Source: Strigamia acuminata
Taxonomy: Eukaryota; Arthropoda; Chilopoda; Geophilomorpha; Linotaeniidae
Assembly: GCA_949358305.1 (NCBI GenBank)
Contig: OX442324.1
Coordinates: 4,958,575-5,022,574 of the forward strand
Direction: 5' to 3'
DNA: 64,000 bases
The position numbers and the translations under genes are program-made. Each line of letters opens with the position of its first letter. Within the stretch, counting starts at the first letter, position 1. Positions 1 to 11,973 of this stretch are shown here, one piece after another. The notes under the pieces were generated by a model that saw only the letters and a program-made list of their open reading frames with translations, did no database searches and was not told where the DNA came from.

Positions 1-804
1 AAGAGGTCAACTTGAAATCCTATTGTGTTGGATATGAGTTCATGAGGTCGACAAGGATTTGTGCTTAGACTAACATTACATTTCAAGAGGCCATCTTGTT
101 TTTCATCCCGCTGTGTTTGAGCTTATATAACTTGCACGATCTGATTTCTTTTTTCCACACTTGTAAACAGAATCTCTGTTTGCTGTATAACTGCTTTGAA
201 AATTTAAACCTCAAAGTCCTTCTCATATTTTATTTTGCATTTTCCTGGACGACCAACTTCTTTTCTCCAAATTACACTCAGCACTTTTGTTTGTTTTTCA
301 AACATTTCCTATTGATTTAATGGGGCCAAGGAGTTATTTTTTGCATCAATTACTTCAAAGATATATACCTTAAGCACAAACATTTGTTCTTTCTTCATTA
401 GGCCTAGTTTTACACACATTTATATATATCTCTAAAGGTGATTCACAAATTCAACTGTGCATCATGCTTGATTTTGCTTGCAAATTCAACAAAAATCAGC
501 ACAATTGTTTCCCAAAACACTCTGAAATGATGATTTAGCAACTTTGCAACAAGTTGGAAATGCTTTTTCTATATATTTTTTTTTAAAGAAAGACCTCAAT
601 CAATTTTCTTTGGTCTTTTTTTTTAAAAAAAAAATTTGTACCTTGACTACTGTGGTGTATTTGCACCATAAGAAATTGTGCAGGTTTGAGCACATTAGGA
701 AATTACATTGTATTGTTAACAATACAACGTACAAGGCATCGTGCTTAGACATCATGCAGCTTCCATATTTTTTCCAGGTATTGAACAATAAGGGATTTCC
801 ACTT

Positions 805-930
805 CTCTTAGTGGAGTAGAAGAGGCAGGAGCCTTTGTTTAAAGGTCGGCCATGTTTCAGGTTTAAATCTTGGTCTTTTATTTGATATCTTTGGGCAAGA
901 TACAAAACTACTTGTTCCCAGTACTAAATA
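805..930 (+). repeat. tRNA-derived SINE-like remnant
   Basis: An RNA polymerase III A-box-like sequence lies at 809-820 (TAGTGGAGTAGA, one mismatch to TRGYNNARNNGG) and a B-box-like sequence at 860-870 (GGTTTAAATCT, close to GGTTCGANNCC). The 40-nt spacing is tRNA-like. CTTTGGGCAAGATAC follows at 889-903, a phrase that resembles the body of some animal SINEs. No intact tRNA cloverleaf is apparent. The family and boundaries are not determined. Confidence 0.35.
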
Positions 931-2106
931 ACCATAAGGTGTGTTTACTTAAGCTTATGATTTGATGGGTGCAGCTATTTTTTTTTTTGTTGTTGATAGA
1001 AATCTAATCTGCAATAGCACTTGTTGCTTCTTAAGCTGATGACTAATAAAGTAAGGCCAATGTGCTTTTACATCTAAAAAAAAAAATGACGTTTTCTTTA
1101 TTGACTATTTTTAAAAAAAAAATTAAAAAAAAATAAATAAAATTAATAAACAGATAACAACTTCAAAGAAAATATCATTGACACAATTATAAAATTAAAC
1201 TTGACATATTTTCGTGTATTTATCTTGATCTAAACAAGTATAAACTGAATATAATGTGTAATTTTCTAAGCCAATCATTATCGATTTTATGCAACAACGA
1301 TAGTTGATGCCCACGCTTAGTAAACATTGCTTTTAATGCTTCGGCCATGCACTGGAAATAATTACCACACGATGAGTATCTCAAATCGAAGCGAGCTTAC
1401 ACCGAAGGGCCTGGTATGGACGGAGGGGGAGCGAGAAGAGTAATCTCGGGAGAAAGAAAAGAAAGAAACCCGTACGTGATGACTTTTAGCTTTTTCTATT
1501 CGCCACTAGGGTGTTTTCGTTGCATCCAAAACACCCAGACAGACATTTATATATATTTATATTTTTTAAATTCGCTGGCAAAGTGGCAATAAAATAAAAT
1601 GTAAAAAAAAACATATCCCTAATCGTTTTTGGAATAATGGCGGCCATTTTGAATTTTAAACTTTAAATTTTAAACGGTATTTTTATTTTCGCAATCACTG
1701 TAAGTGCTTGAAATGATGTGTTGAAAAGCTTCAATTAAAATGCAAAATTGAGATTCCTAGTTGGGGAGTTTGGAGTACAAAACATATTCCGAAGACCCCC
1801 TAATGGATTACAGTGATTTATGTACCCCATCATCGCTTTTATATTGGGAGTTTATTCGGGCTAATAAACGGTTTTTCTATGTTTATTGATCAGAAAAGAA
1901 GAGAAGTAAAGAAAGTATTTCCTAGTAGTGATACGATTCGGGATGTTTACCATTTTTTTTCTTGGTTTATTTTTTGCTCTCAACGTACGAACAGTTGCAT
2001 CATTCTGCTAAATTCCAATTAAATCACCTTTGACTTAGGCCTAGTTTGCCAATTGCTAGCACAAGCAGCAAAGCTACGGAAGCGCAGATGTGGACGTTCT
2101 GTATGT

Positions 2107-2265
2107 CGGCGCTTCTCGAGCAAGAGGCTGCCGGTCCGCCACTTTACCGTTGGAACGCAATGCTAGGTTATCGATCCGTAACCCATTTGGACAAAATATG
2201 ATACCGGTCCGAAGTCCGTAATACAAAATACCGGTCCGCTACAATACATAGTTTGAGAAGCGCTG
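2107..2265. mobile_element. hAT-type MITE, 159 bp
   Basis: The ends are inverted repeats: the left end starts CGGCGCTTCTC and the right end, read in reverse, starts CAGCGCTTCTC. The flanks are near-identical 8-bp direct repeats, CTGTATGT (2099-2106) and CTGTGTGT (2266-2273), as expected for the 8-bp target duplication of hAT transposons. There is no transposase frame. The interior carries several CCGGTCCG motifs, some inside short repeats. One TSD mismatch and one TIR mismatch suggest an old insertion. Confidence 0.65.
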
Positions 2266-3350
2266 CTGTGTGTAAAACGAGAGAGATAAAGAGAAAGAGC
2301 AAAATGTGTTTTCGTTGCTTCCGTAGAAAAGAGTCAAAACTGGCCTTTGCTCGATTTCAAAGTTAAGGTGATACAACTGGAGGTTTTGATTGCATCAGTT
2401 GAGATTGGTTGTTCCTGGTTTTTTTTTTCTCAAGTTTGTGTTTATAAATGTAATCTGGGATGTTTTTTGGAGGTTATTGATGAGTGATTAGAAATTTCGA
2501 AATAATATCGAATTTTTTTTTATTTATTTATTTTTTATTTTTTTTTATTAATTCTATCGTAGTAAAGGTTGGAATAAACTACGCTTTGTTTTTATGTTAC
2601 ACGAGATTTTTATTACTAAGTTATTTTTAATGTCCTGTCAATTAAACGCATTTTATTGTTATGTCTTGGGAAAATTTACGGCTCATTTGGGTTCAAAGGA
2701 TTACATCGTTTAGCGAGTGATCCAGTTTGAATACGAGAAATGACTAATGCCCTTGTTATGACTATGGATTGCACCTTTTTTTTCTTGCTTATTTTGTTTT
2801 CAAAACGTTTTTTCTATTAATAGTGGTTGATGTATTGCAAGCATCGCATCTGCCAGTTGTATTTCCACAACTCCTCACCTGATGGCGCGCGCTCTCTTCT
2901 TTAGTCATTACGTCATTTTTTTGTATTCCGGTTTCTGGGTGTTTTCCTTTTCTTCATGTTAAACGAGTGGCCTTCAAAATTCAAGTTCCATTTCAAGTAT
3001 TTGGTTTTCATCTTTTATTCCATAATGAAAGCTATGCAAATATTGATTCATTCGCAAGGAAAAGAGAAAAAAAAAATCTGGTTAGAAATGATTTTTTTGT
3101 TGTCCTAGCGGAATGTTTTAACATTAAATAAATATACATATATATTCTTATTTTTATACAAAGGTAAATTAATTATGAAAAAATAAATTTTGAGCTTATC
3201 TGATATTTAATTTGAGGAAATATTTTATCGCAATTAAAACCTTTCATAGTTTGCTTACGTGTAGAAAATTCCGTTAATAATATAAAATTAAAGAAAATTC
3301 TTTTGAGGTTTGTTTAAAAGAGGAAAAATATAACAAATATTTTAGATAAT

Positions 3351-3412
3351 ATAATAATAATAATATAATATAATATATATTTGTGTGTGTGTATATATCT
3401 ATATATATATAT
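3351..3412. repeat. AT-rich microsatellite (TAA/TA/GT)
   Basis: Runs of TAATAA, then TATA, a short GTGTGTGT block and TATATATATATA. Simple sequence with no coding signal. Confidence 0.8.
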
Positions 3413-3939
3413 AAAATGTCGTTAATAGCACAGCAGAATGAAATAGTTGACACTCAAGGGCATGTGTGCCCTTTTTGTGCCCTGCACACGGTCGTAAAAA
3501 TAGATTTTATTTTTCCGCTCTGCGAAAATATAAAATGTTTCCTATGGAACAACAAATAGAAGAAACATTGAAACTTTCCTCCAGTTAATTTTCACCGAAT
3601 TGAAACGCCGATCAATAAAAGAAAAATGAAAAAAAAGAGAGAAAAATGTGGGTAATTCATAAATATGTCGTTTGGTGGCGATCAGGCGAGGGCGAGTCGA
3701 GTTGATTTTTGGCTTTTATTTGATTTTCTTGAATTTTTTACCATTCCGAATATCGATATATGTGTTTACATTTTGTTGCTACGAGGAAATGGCATAGAAA
3801 AAGATTCGGTATGGACATCGGGAAAGAAATCTACCCATCAAACCTGTCATTGAAACGAGCATATGACATGAGCGAGTTGAGTTTGTTACTAAGCAAAACT
3901 TGTCGCTTATTATACCGCCACCTAGCGCCAGCTGCTAGG

Positions 3940-4127
3940 CGCGCGTGATTGGCCGAGGCTGGAGCCAATGGGAGGCAGGAATGTATTGATGGTCGCCTGC
4001 TGCTTTTTGTTAGCATCGTTTTGGAGCGGAGCTTCAGTGTGAGCAAGTCTCGTGGTCCGCACACTCCTGTATAAGCTGGATTTGGTCGCTCGTTCGGTGC
4101 CGCTCGTCCTATTTCAGCTGCAGATTT
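3940..4127 (+). promoter_or_regulatory. Likely sestrin promoter and 5' leader
   Basis: This block upstream of the sestrin start is clearly richer in G+C than the DNA around it. It has an ATTGG box (3948-3952) and a CCAAT box (3965-3969) in opposite orientation, a typical NF-Y arrangement. The transcription start is not visible. That this is the promoter is inferred from position and composition. Confidence 0.4.
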
Positions 4128-5589
4128 ATGCACAATCGGAAACAAAGGGCTGCCAGAACTAACAAACTGACACCGACAACTAGAAAAATTATGGGACAAA
4201 TAGGAAATTCGGACGTGAGCAGACGCACGGCTAAGTTGTCGGACGTCGATCAGATGGCTTCGTTGGTTGAATCGAAAGATAAGAAAAGTGTGCTCTTCAA
4301 CGCTGACGTAAGTTCGCACATAACCGTGCACATTTTTTGCCCATTTCTCGCCGAAATCGGAAAAAAATTCGCACTCAACTGATGCAATACTTAAAAAAAC
4401 TAACAAAAAAATCCTAGTGATTTAAAAAAAAAATTAACAAAATATATATATGCATATATTTTTATATTTTTGTTGTTTTAATTTTTTATTCTAAGTCCTT
4501 TTTTTAAGTCAGGGTTAACTATGTAATCTTTTTCTTTTCAATTGAAATTCACAAGCATTTTTTTTAAAGCGATGCATTATTCATGAGGTTATGCTACACT
4601 TTTTTTTTTCTTTTTTTTTTTTCGGTCATTACTTTATACGTGGTTAAACTTCACTAAGTTTAGGCCTAATTGGATTTCCTGTGTCAAGTAACGAGGATAA
4701 TTTTATTATTAGCCAATTATTGATTCATATTTTTTATTTTGTTATTTAATCATTTAAAATAACAAACAAATGTCGTTGGCCTTTAAATGAGAAAATTTTC
4801 TGCCAAATTGAAAATGCCGTCCGAAAAATTGCATTTCGGGGGGATTAGGTATGTAATCAATTGGATTGTGTAATGCGGTATTACCATACGAAATTGTTAC
4901 GTTTTATCGTTGCACAAATCTCTGGTAACAAGATAAAATGTGACTTCATAAAAGAGACTATGATGATGATGATAACATGGTATGACATTACGTCATTTGT
5001 GACACTGGGGTAAATAATCAGCGGTAAATGCCATTTTTCACACCAAAAATCGAAACAAAAGCCTAAACCGGAAACCAATTTTTTTTTTTTTTTATTTAAT
5101 TTTATTTTTTCATTTTGGATATATAAAAAAATTAAAATAGAAAAAAAAATTGAATTATTCGAGTGATCTTTGATTTTTTAAAGGACATTGACCTCAGAGT
5201 AGGTGTGGTTAATAATAGTAAATTTAAGCAAATTTCCGTCATCGGCCATTTTTTTTTTTTTTTTTTAAATTTTTTTTTTTTTAAATTTATTTTTTTATAT
5301 TTAAATTTAAATGCATGTGCCTACTGATTAAAGAGGGTGTGCGGTGTGAGAATGCCTTCGGCCTGACCCGATAGTCGTGAGCCTGTTTCTGGTCGTGTCT
5401 ATTACGGGGGGACAGGAGTTCCAGGGGTGTTCGTACTGGTTGGTAGTTAACGGGAATTTTCCAAACGAGTTCTTGCATGTGATGACCTGTAAGGGCAAAA
5501 AATTGGCTTTTTTTTTTTTTGATTGATGTTGTAGTTTGAGGTGATTCTGCTGTTCACTTGTGCGGTTTCCTATGGAAATGAATTTTTCC

Positions 5590-5621
<32 letters not shown>

Positions 5622-8600
5622 TTTTTTGAGGGTCGAAATTTGAGTTGACCTCGAATTTCAAATTGTGTTAAGGTCGTATGAGGGTTTTTTTTTATTTTTT
5701 TATTTTTGGAATTGTTTTTGAATCAATAGTGACATTAAATCGATTTAATATCGGCTGCAGTGGTTTCATGTGTTCGTCGTGTTTTAATGGTCGAATCGAA
5801 AATAAAAATATTAAATTTTTTTTTTGAAAAAAAAGGCCATCTGGTGGCAATGTGTGCAAGTTGAAAGATTGAAATTGCATCTGCCATCACCTGAAGACTT
5901 AGTGATAAAAAATGAGATAATTTTTAAGTATGAAAATGTTTCTAAATTTAAAAAAAAAAATTGTAATTGATAATAAAATAATAGATAATTCTAACAATGA
6001 GGTGTCAGGGTCGAACGTGACGTCATGCTTGGATTTCTAACGTGTGAGATGGCGGACCAAAAAACCTATTCCTCTTCATCTCGCACATGCGAATAAAACC
6101 ATTACTAACCATTTAATTTAAACTAAAAGCAGATGCATCCATAAAGTCTTGCAGTTAAACATGTTTAAATGTCGTGCGCGACTGAAATTGAAAACAGACG
6201 AAATCGGCCGCCATTTGTCAAGCTATAGATCGAAACAAGCAGTTTAAAATGCTGTTTAGTCTAAATTACTTTATGAATGCGTCTGCAGTGAGAATATTCC
6301 CAATTAGTGTTTGTTGGTGCGACTAAACTACACCAGCATATCTTGTTTAATGTCGTCTATTTAATGCGATACATAAAATTGTATATAATGTTTTATTGCC
6401 GAACATGTCTGGGCGAAGTCTCTGAATAAGTATTTCGACACGACACCAAAACGAAAACATGTGTCAACTAGTTAAGGTTAAGTTGTTCTCAAGTTTTGTT
6501 TTTTTTTGTCTCATTTTTGTGGCTAATTGCAATTGACAGGTTCAAAAGAAATGCTTCGAATTAATGGCGAACGTTGGATAAATTTTAAGAGTTTAGATTT
6601 CACATTGACCCAATTGTTGAAGGGAATTGTGAACTCTAAAAAATTGTTAATGAGCTCTTTGCAAAAGGAGCTGATAATAACTCGGGAGTTAACGAGTGCA
6701 ATCATTTAGTTTTATGTTAATGTAAATAAAAGTTGTTTTCAAACCAGCGGTGTATAAAAACATAAACTGACGAGCGAGGTGAGGAACCTTTTCACTGCGT
6801 AACTATCCTGGGACGCGTGCACCCTGATAAGATTCGATGCGGTATCGCGAGGATAATAAGCGTTTAGCTTTGGGGGCAGAGGGAAAGTGACCAACGAGAT
6901 AAACATCTTTGCTTTTTTTTTTAGATATATAAAATTACCTCACTCTTGCTTGTGAAATTGAAATGTGTGTACAATTGGGTTGGAAATCAAAACAAGGCTC
7001 GTTTTTAGTTTCCGGGCAAGCATTTAAGGCAGGAAATGATGTAATTAGAATTAAAAAATGTTATGAATTAATTTTTTGAAAAAGATTCTTATGTAATTTT
7101 AATTTTTTAAAAGAAAAAGATAACATTGTATAATAAAATCAGCGTATGGTGCCGCCAGGTGGCCACATAACACGGGTTAAAGATGGCGGCCTGATTCCCA
7201 TCGTTTTGTTGTGTCCTTGGTGAAAGATTTTTGGGATTAATGTCGTAACTATCGCTAAATGCGAGGTAATTTCCGCCATATTGCTTTTTTGGCTTTTGTA
7301 GTTAAACATATATCGCATGAAATTGACGAAAGCTCCGAAGCGAGCAATCGTTTTTGATTGTTTTGTTTTGTTTTTTTTTAAAATGTGAATTTTTCGAGTA
7401 AATATTTGGTGGGGTTGGTCTCGTCTCGCTGTGATCGCTCTCGCTCGGCTCGGGTACATCGGAACAAGCCCCCAAGAGAGTGTCGAGTGACTGGAGAACG
7501 GAGTTGCAGATAACCGCGCTTTCTGCATTGATAAAATTTCATCAGTTTTATGAAATCGCTGAAAATAACAGTCGAGAAAGTTATCAGTTAAGATATATAT
7601 ATTTTTTTAATGCTTAATTCGCACATTTGAGTGGCGCCACCTAAAGGCCTGTGTTGTTTTTTTCCACCCACTGGGATTACCCCATTAAAAATGTTAGTGC
7701 AGCAGTTATTTTTTTGCTGGTGTTGTTGAAAGAAAAAATGAAGCGGCCGATATTTTTTTGCAGCTTGAATTCAACATGTGGCACAGTGCAGCTTTAAACC
7801 TGTAAGTGAAGAACTGATTAATGTTAGATCATGAACATGAGACCTTAAGTTTTTTACATCATGTAACGTGTATTCATTTTCCTGCGAAATTAGAAATTCA
7901 AATGAAAGTAGGTGTCCTCGATTTCACGAATGAAATTAATGGTTAGGGTCAGTGAGTAGAATCCGAGTTTACTTGGGTTAGGCTTAGACCTTATTCCGCT
8001 CTCGGTCCTGTTTACACATGCAACCAGGTCCGGTCTGCGATTAACCGTGCATTCCTCGGTCACGTGATAGCTTTATTTAGATAGGTTTTAAATTTTTTTT
8101 TTTTTTTATGTTTTCGACAATGGATGAATGTTCTCAATTCACGTGACAACGTACAGCACACCGTTGATTGATAGCTTTAATCCACTCGTTCTCTATGTTG
8201 GTTCGATGACTTTTGCCCATGTGTTGATCACTTTCCGGAGAGGAGAAAAAAGAGAATTGGAAACGAGCCAATTGGAACTCAACCCTGCATCTCGTAGTTT
8301 TCGTTGAACTTGTTGAATCTCACTAAAAATACACCAACTTAAGGGTTAAGAACCCTTAAAATAAAATGTGAGGTTTATTTTTTTTTTTTTCGAAAGAAAA
8401 AAGAAATAAATAATTGGAAAATGTGCGAGGTCGACGAATGGAATTTCAAAGTTTGGTTTAAATTTCACGTTTTATCTGATAAGCTGCTAGGATTAGTTAT
8501 TCGAATTAGCCATTTTTCACGCAACGGTCCCTAGCGGCAGTTGTTTGCAAACAATCGAGCAACCCATTGAGGCCAGTCGTAAAAATCTTTACGATGCGCT

Positions 8601-11600
8601 ATAAATTTACTAGTACGGTGGCCTTGGTTGAATTAACACCTATAATAAACACATTTTCGATGTGTTACTTAAGTAGAATAGATTTTTATTTAAAAAAAAA
8701 AAAGATTTTTATATACTTTATTTCCGTTTTGGAGTTGGGTAATGGTAACATGTGATTCCAAATGAAAATAAAAATTAAATTAAATTTTTGCTGTTTTGTT
8801 TGTCGTTGCAGGTTCAAATGTTGTACGGAGAAGTTTTCATCCAAAATAGCTGCTTGGATCATTTAAGCCAGGCGATGGCGCTCCACCCCCACTATTTGGA
8901 CGTTTTTCTTAGGACACAGAATTTCCTCTTACGGGGAGACGGCCCCCTCCCTTACAGCTATCGCCACTACATAGCGATTTTGGTGAGTAGAAAATGATAA
9001 ATATAAGCTTGCTTGACTGTGCCATTATGCAATGTAACAGGATAATGGACCTGGTTTGCGCTTTCTTTTATGGCCTTCATTTTTTTTTCTTCTTTTTTTG
9101 TTTATTTATTTATTTATTTGTTTATTTATTTATTTCAACATCTTAAACCGGATGTATATAAATTTCTATTTTATAACATATATATATATATAATTTCTCA
9201 CTTAGTACATTTTCCCACCATATTGTTTGTGTATTGTGTATGGTCTATTTAATATTTTTGATTTGAATAAAAAAATGGGATTAAAATGTTAATACAAATA
9301 ATATATTATTCAAATAATAACAATAATAATAAGGAAGCGTCGTTAAGAATCTGTCATGCGATGAAAATTTAACGAGGCTTAATGCATACACATTCTGAAC
9401 GTTACTTATGATATATCAAGTGAATAATTATTGTTGTTTTTCCTTTTTGCGAATACACAGGCTGCAGCTCGACATCGGTGCTCGTATTTGGTGAATTTGC
9501 AGAAGCAGGAGTTTCTTCTGATTGGAGGAGATCCGAATTGGCTTAAGGGTTTACAACACATCCCCAAGAAACTGCGGGACATTTATGAAATCAATAAAAT
9601 TCTTAGTCATAGGCCCTGGTTAATTACCAAGGAACACATTGAGGTAGGATAAGTGCAGTGGCAAGGGAGGGGAAAAAGGCTGTTGTTGCGATAATTGATT
9701 TTGACTTTGAATGCCCTATAATGTAATATTGGTAAAGTGATTTCGTGTGTGTTGCCAATTTCAGAAATTGACCAAAGGAGTGGACAATTGGACTTTATCC
9801 GAAGTCGCCCACGCTGTTGTGATTTTAGCTCATTTCCACACCATGTCCAGTCTGGTGTACGGATGTGGAATTCGCAATGAAATCGACCAAGAAAACGGGC
9901 ATACGTTTGCGAATAATGGCCAAGAGCAGCAACGAAAAGCCGGCGCCGCGTCCAATATCAAAACAAAATCTGCTTCTTCTCCAGCTGTAAGTCGCGGATG
10001 AAATTACTCGCTCTTTGCGATTTGATTGATTGATTTGATTTGTTTTGTTTACGAAGGAGAGTGACGCGGAAGTGGGAGTTGAAACACTCATGCAACGAAT
10101 GAAAGAGTTACAAGAACGACCGCCGGAGGAACCGTCACCCGAAGAAAAGGCTAAGCGATTTGAAAAAGTCGAAAACCAAGCTTTGGGATGTAAGATCGAT
10201 AATGCTAATTAAAGTTCGGGAATAGAAATTAATTTTTTTTTTCAAATTTAAGTGGCTGCTGGAAGTCCTCCTACACTTAGTGCTGACATTTCAAAGTTTA
10301 TCGAAGATCCTACATTTTCTTACCAGGATTTTGCACGTAGAGGTGAAATGTCGGATATTTCAACTTTTCGAATTCAAGTATGAAATTCTTATTTTTAATT
10401 TTTTTTTAAAAAAAATCTGTTGAATTAAATTTTATTTTTTTTTCTAATTTAGGATTATTCTTGGGACGATCACGGCTATTCATTAATCAATAGCATTTAC
10501 AGTGATGTTGGAACTTACTTAGATGAAATGTTTAAAGTGACTTATGGATTAACTTACTTTACGTAAGTTTTGTTTGTTGGATAAGTTCAGTTTAGCGTTT
10601 ACTGGAATGGCAGCTCAGGCACTTTTCCTTTTTAATTACTCGCACCCAAGGGTTTACGAAGTAATTTTTTCATGTGTAGATACCGTTTGCACGGTTTGTT
10701 CGGTGTTACTTATCGGGAAAGCCTTCCTACATGGCTTTGTGGTTGTCATTAAGCATTGGGCAGCCATTAGCAATACTCATGTATTATCATGATTACTACA
10801 TAATACATTACGGTCAACCAAGTGTTAAGTATTTGTTGACGACAAATTAATAATAATCCTATGTCATTTTAGCGATCGGGTCATTATAGCGATATATACG
10901 GCGCTAAAATGATCCGGTCGCTAAAGTAATATGTAATATGTAATCGCTAAAGTGTACTAGATCCTTGTTTATTTGTTTGTTGTTGCTAGATCGCAGCGAC
11001 TTAAAATCTGATTATTTTTTTTTGTGCAGAATGGGTGTTAAAAAGGGAATCGACACGAGCATGTTCAGACGAGCTGTTTGGAATTACATCCAATGCATCT
11101 TTGGAATTCGACATGACGATTACGATTATTCGGAAGTGAATCACATGATCGAACGTAATTTAAAAGCTTACGTGAAAACAGTTTGCGTCTACCCGGAGAG
11201 AATCACTAGAAAAGATTACGACAGTGTCATGAGGGATTTTCAGCACTCCGAAAAGGTATACAAAATTTGTTATTTTTCGCTTTTTTAGTCGCTTAAAATG
11301 GTCTAGTATTGTGCTTGTTTGTGCTTGTTTTTTTTGTATGATAAACAATTGTTTCGTTGCACCCATTTTTTGTCTTCTTGCCATGTTGTTGCAGATGGAT
11401 GAGCTTGGTATTTCTCCTCCTTTGTATGTTAGCCCCAATGCGCCTAACGGTCACCTCCAGCCACCGGTACGTTGCAACACTTATGCACAGATTTCGTAGA
11501 TATTATTATTATTTTTTTTTTACAATACATTTTATAATATCGAGTTGTTTCAGTAGTGTAGTACTTTTCTTTCTTGATTGATTTTATTTGAAAAATGTGT

Positions 11601-11973
11601 TCAACTTACTGGTTGACTGAATTGGTGCTTTTTTTTTCTTTCCCCTTTGTTCGCAGCTCACTCTCAGTAGGATTTTACAGTGTCCGGAGAGTGAGGTATG
11701 TTTGATTTGCTGAGAGATTTGCACATTATTTGTATTAATTAATCGATTATGGCTTAAGATCTTGATGGAATTTGAATTTGTAATCGTTCGGGAAGGGATA
11801 ATGCGAGATCTTTGGTTCATGATTGTTATTTTAATTCAAATAAACGACGAAATGAATTAATGAACTAATGAATAATTGCATTGCAGGTACACGTGAATTT
11901 GATGGTTGTGGAAGCTCGCAAGCAGGCCGAGTTGTTGTATGCTTTGCGTGCAATTATGCAGTACATGACATGA
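4128..11973 (+). CDS. SESN: Sestrin, stress and leucine sensor (complete, 11 exons)
   Basis: Exons: 4128-4307, 8812-8982, 9461-9643, 9765-9986, 10057-10189, 10253-10377, 10453-10562, 11030-11255, 11395-11466, 11657-11695 and 11887-11973; 515 residues. Sestrins are cytosolic stress-induced proteins that bind GATOR2 and so restrain mTORC1. The vertebrate SESN2 form also senses leucine. Seen here: the N-terminal HPHYLDVF and RHYIAIL segments, RHRCSYLVN with the peroxidase Cys at residue 124, [11 protein letters not shown], the GATOR2-binding DD in RHDDYDY, the leucine-pocket Thr372, Thr375, Thr384, Arg388 and Glu449, and the terminal [10 protein letters not shown]. The human relay His132 is Gln131 and the human leucine-lid Trp444 is Met442. 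Exons 9 and 10 (24 and 13 codons) interrupt the normally continuous HSEK-VHVNL joint; without them the protein is 478 residues, the usual family length. The N-terminal 60 residues of exon 1 are unlike vertebrate sestrins, so the true start could differ. Vertebrate paralogue identity (1, 2 or 3) cannot be assigned. Confidence 0.95.
4308..8811 (+). other. Sestrin intron 1 (4.5 kb)
   Basis: A GT-AG intron between the first coding exon and the conserved core. It is AT-rich with many poly-T runs. A perfect CRE palindrome TGACGTCA lies at 6018-6025. ATGGCGG-type motifs occur near 6050, 6204 and 7183. I found no further coding exon. Its size and position would allow alternative promoters, as in vertebrate sestrins, but none is shown. 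Confidence 0.7.
9101..9135. repeat. (TTTA)n microsatellite in sestrin intron 2
   Basis: Tandem TTTA units with one G substitution in the middle. Confidence 0.8.
10867..10926. repeat. 60-bp inverted repeat in sestrin intron 7
   Basis: The left arm TTTAGCGATCGGGTCATTAT and the right arm, read in reverse complement (TTTAGCGACCGGATCATTTT), match at 17 of 20 positions around an ATATATAC-type loop. The result is a near-perfect hairpin. It may be a tiny foldback transposon derivative or a structured intronic RNA. A further TAATCGCTAAAGT fragment follows at about 10941-10953. Confidence 0.6.

Larger units (their letters stand above)
1..4127. other. Intergenic DNA upstream of sestrin
   Basis: No open frame here has splice signals or family similarity that I can support. 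The stretch is AT-rich with poly-T/poly-A runs. It contains a tRNA-SINE-like segment (about 805-930), a hAT-type MITE (2107-2265), an AT/GT microsatellite (3351-3412) and, at the right end, the likely sestrin promoter. An AATAAA-type signal near 1046 followed by an A-run at 1076 could be the end of an upstream transcript, but no coding exon supports that. Confidence 0.5.

Noticed and set aside
3831-4406. 191-codon minus-strand frame overlapping sestrin exon 1
   Set aside because: It overlaps the sestrin promoter and first exon, has no recognisable domain, and the plus-strand sestrin exon ends at a good donor joining in frame to conserved sequence.
6157-6410. Two perfect p53 decamer half-sites (AAACATGTTT at 6157, GAACATGTCT at 6401) in sestrin intron 1, plus a weaker one at 3458
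   Set aside because: Vertebrate sestrins are p53 targets, but single decamers are expected about a dozen times in 64 kb of this composition. No second decamer lies within 13 bp of either, so there is no full response element.
7139-7528. 129-codon minus-strand frame in sestrin intron 1
   Set aside because: Low-complexity Lys-rich stretch from a poly-T run, non-conserved, with no splice partners.
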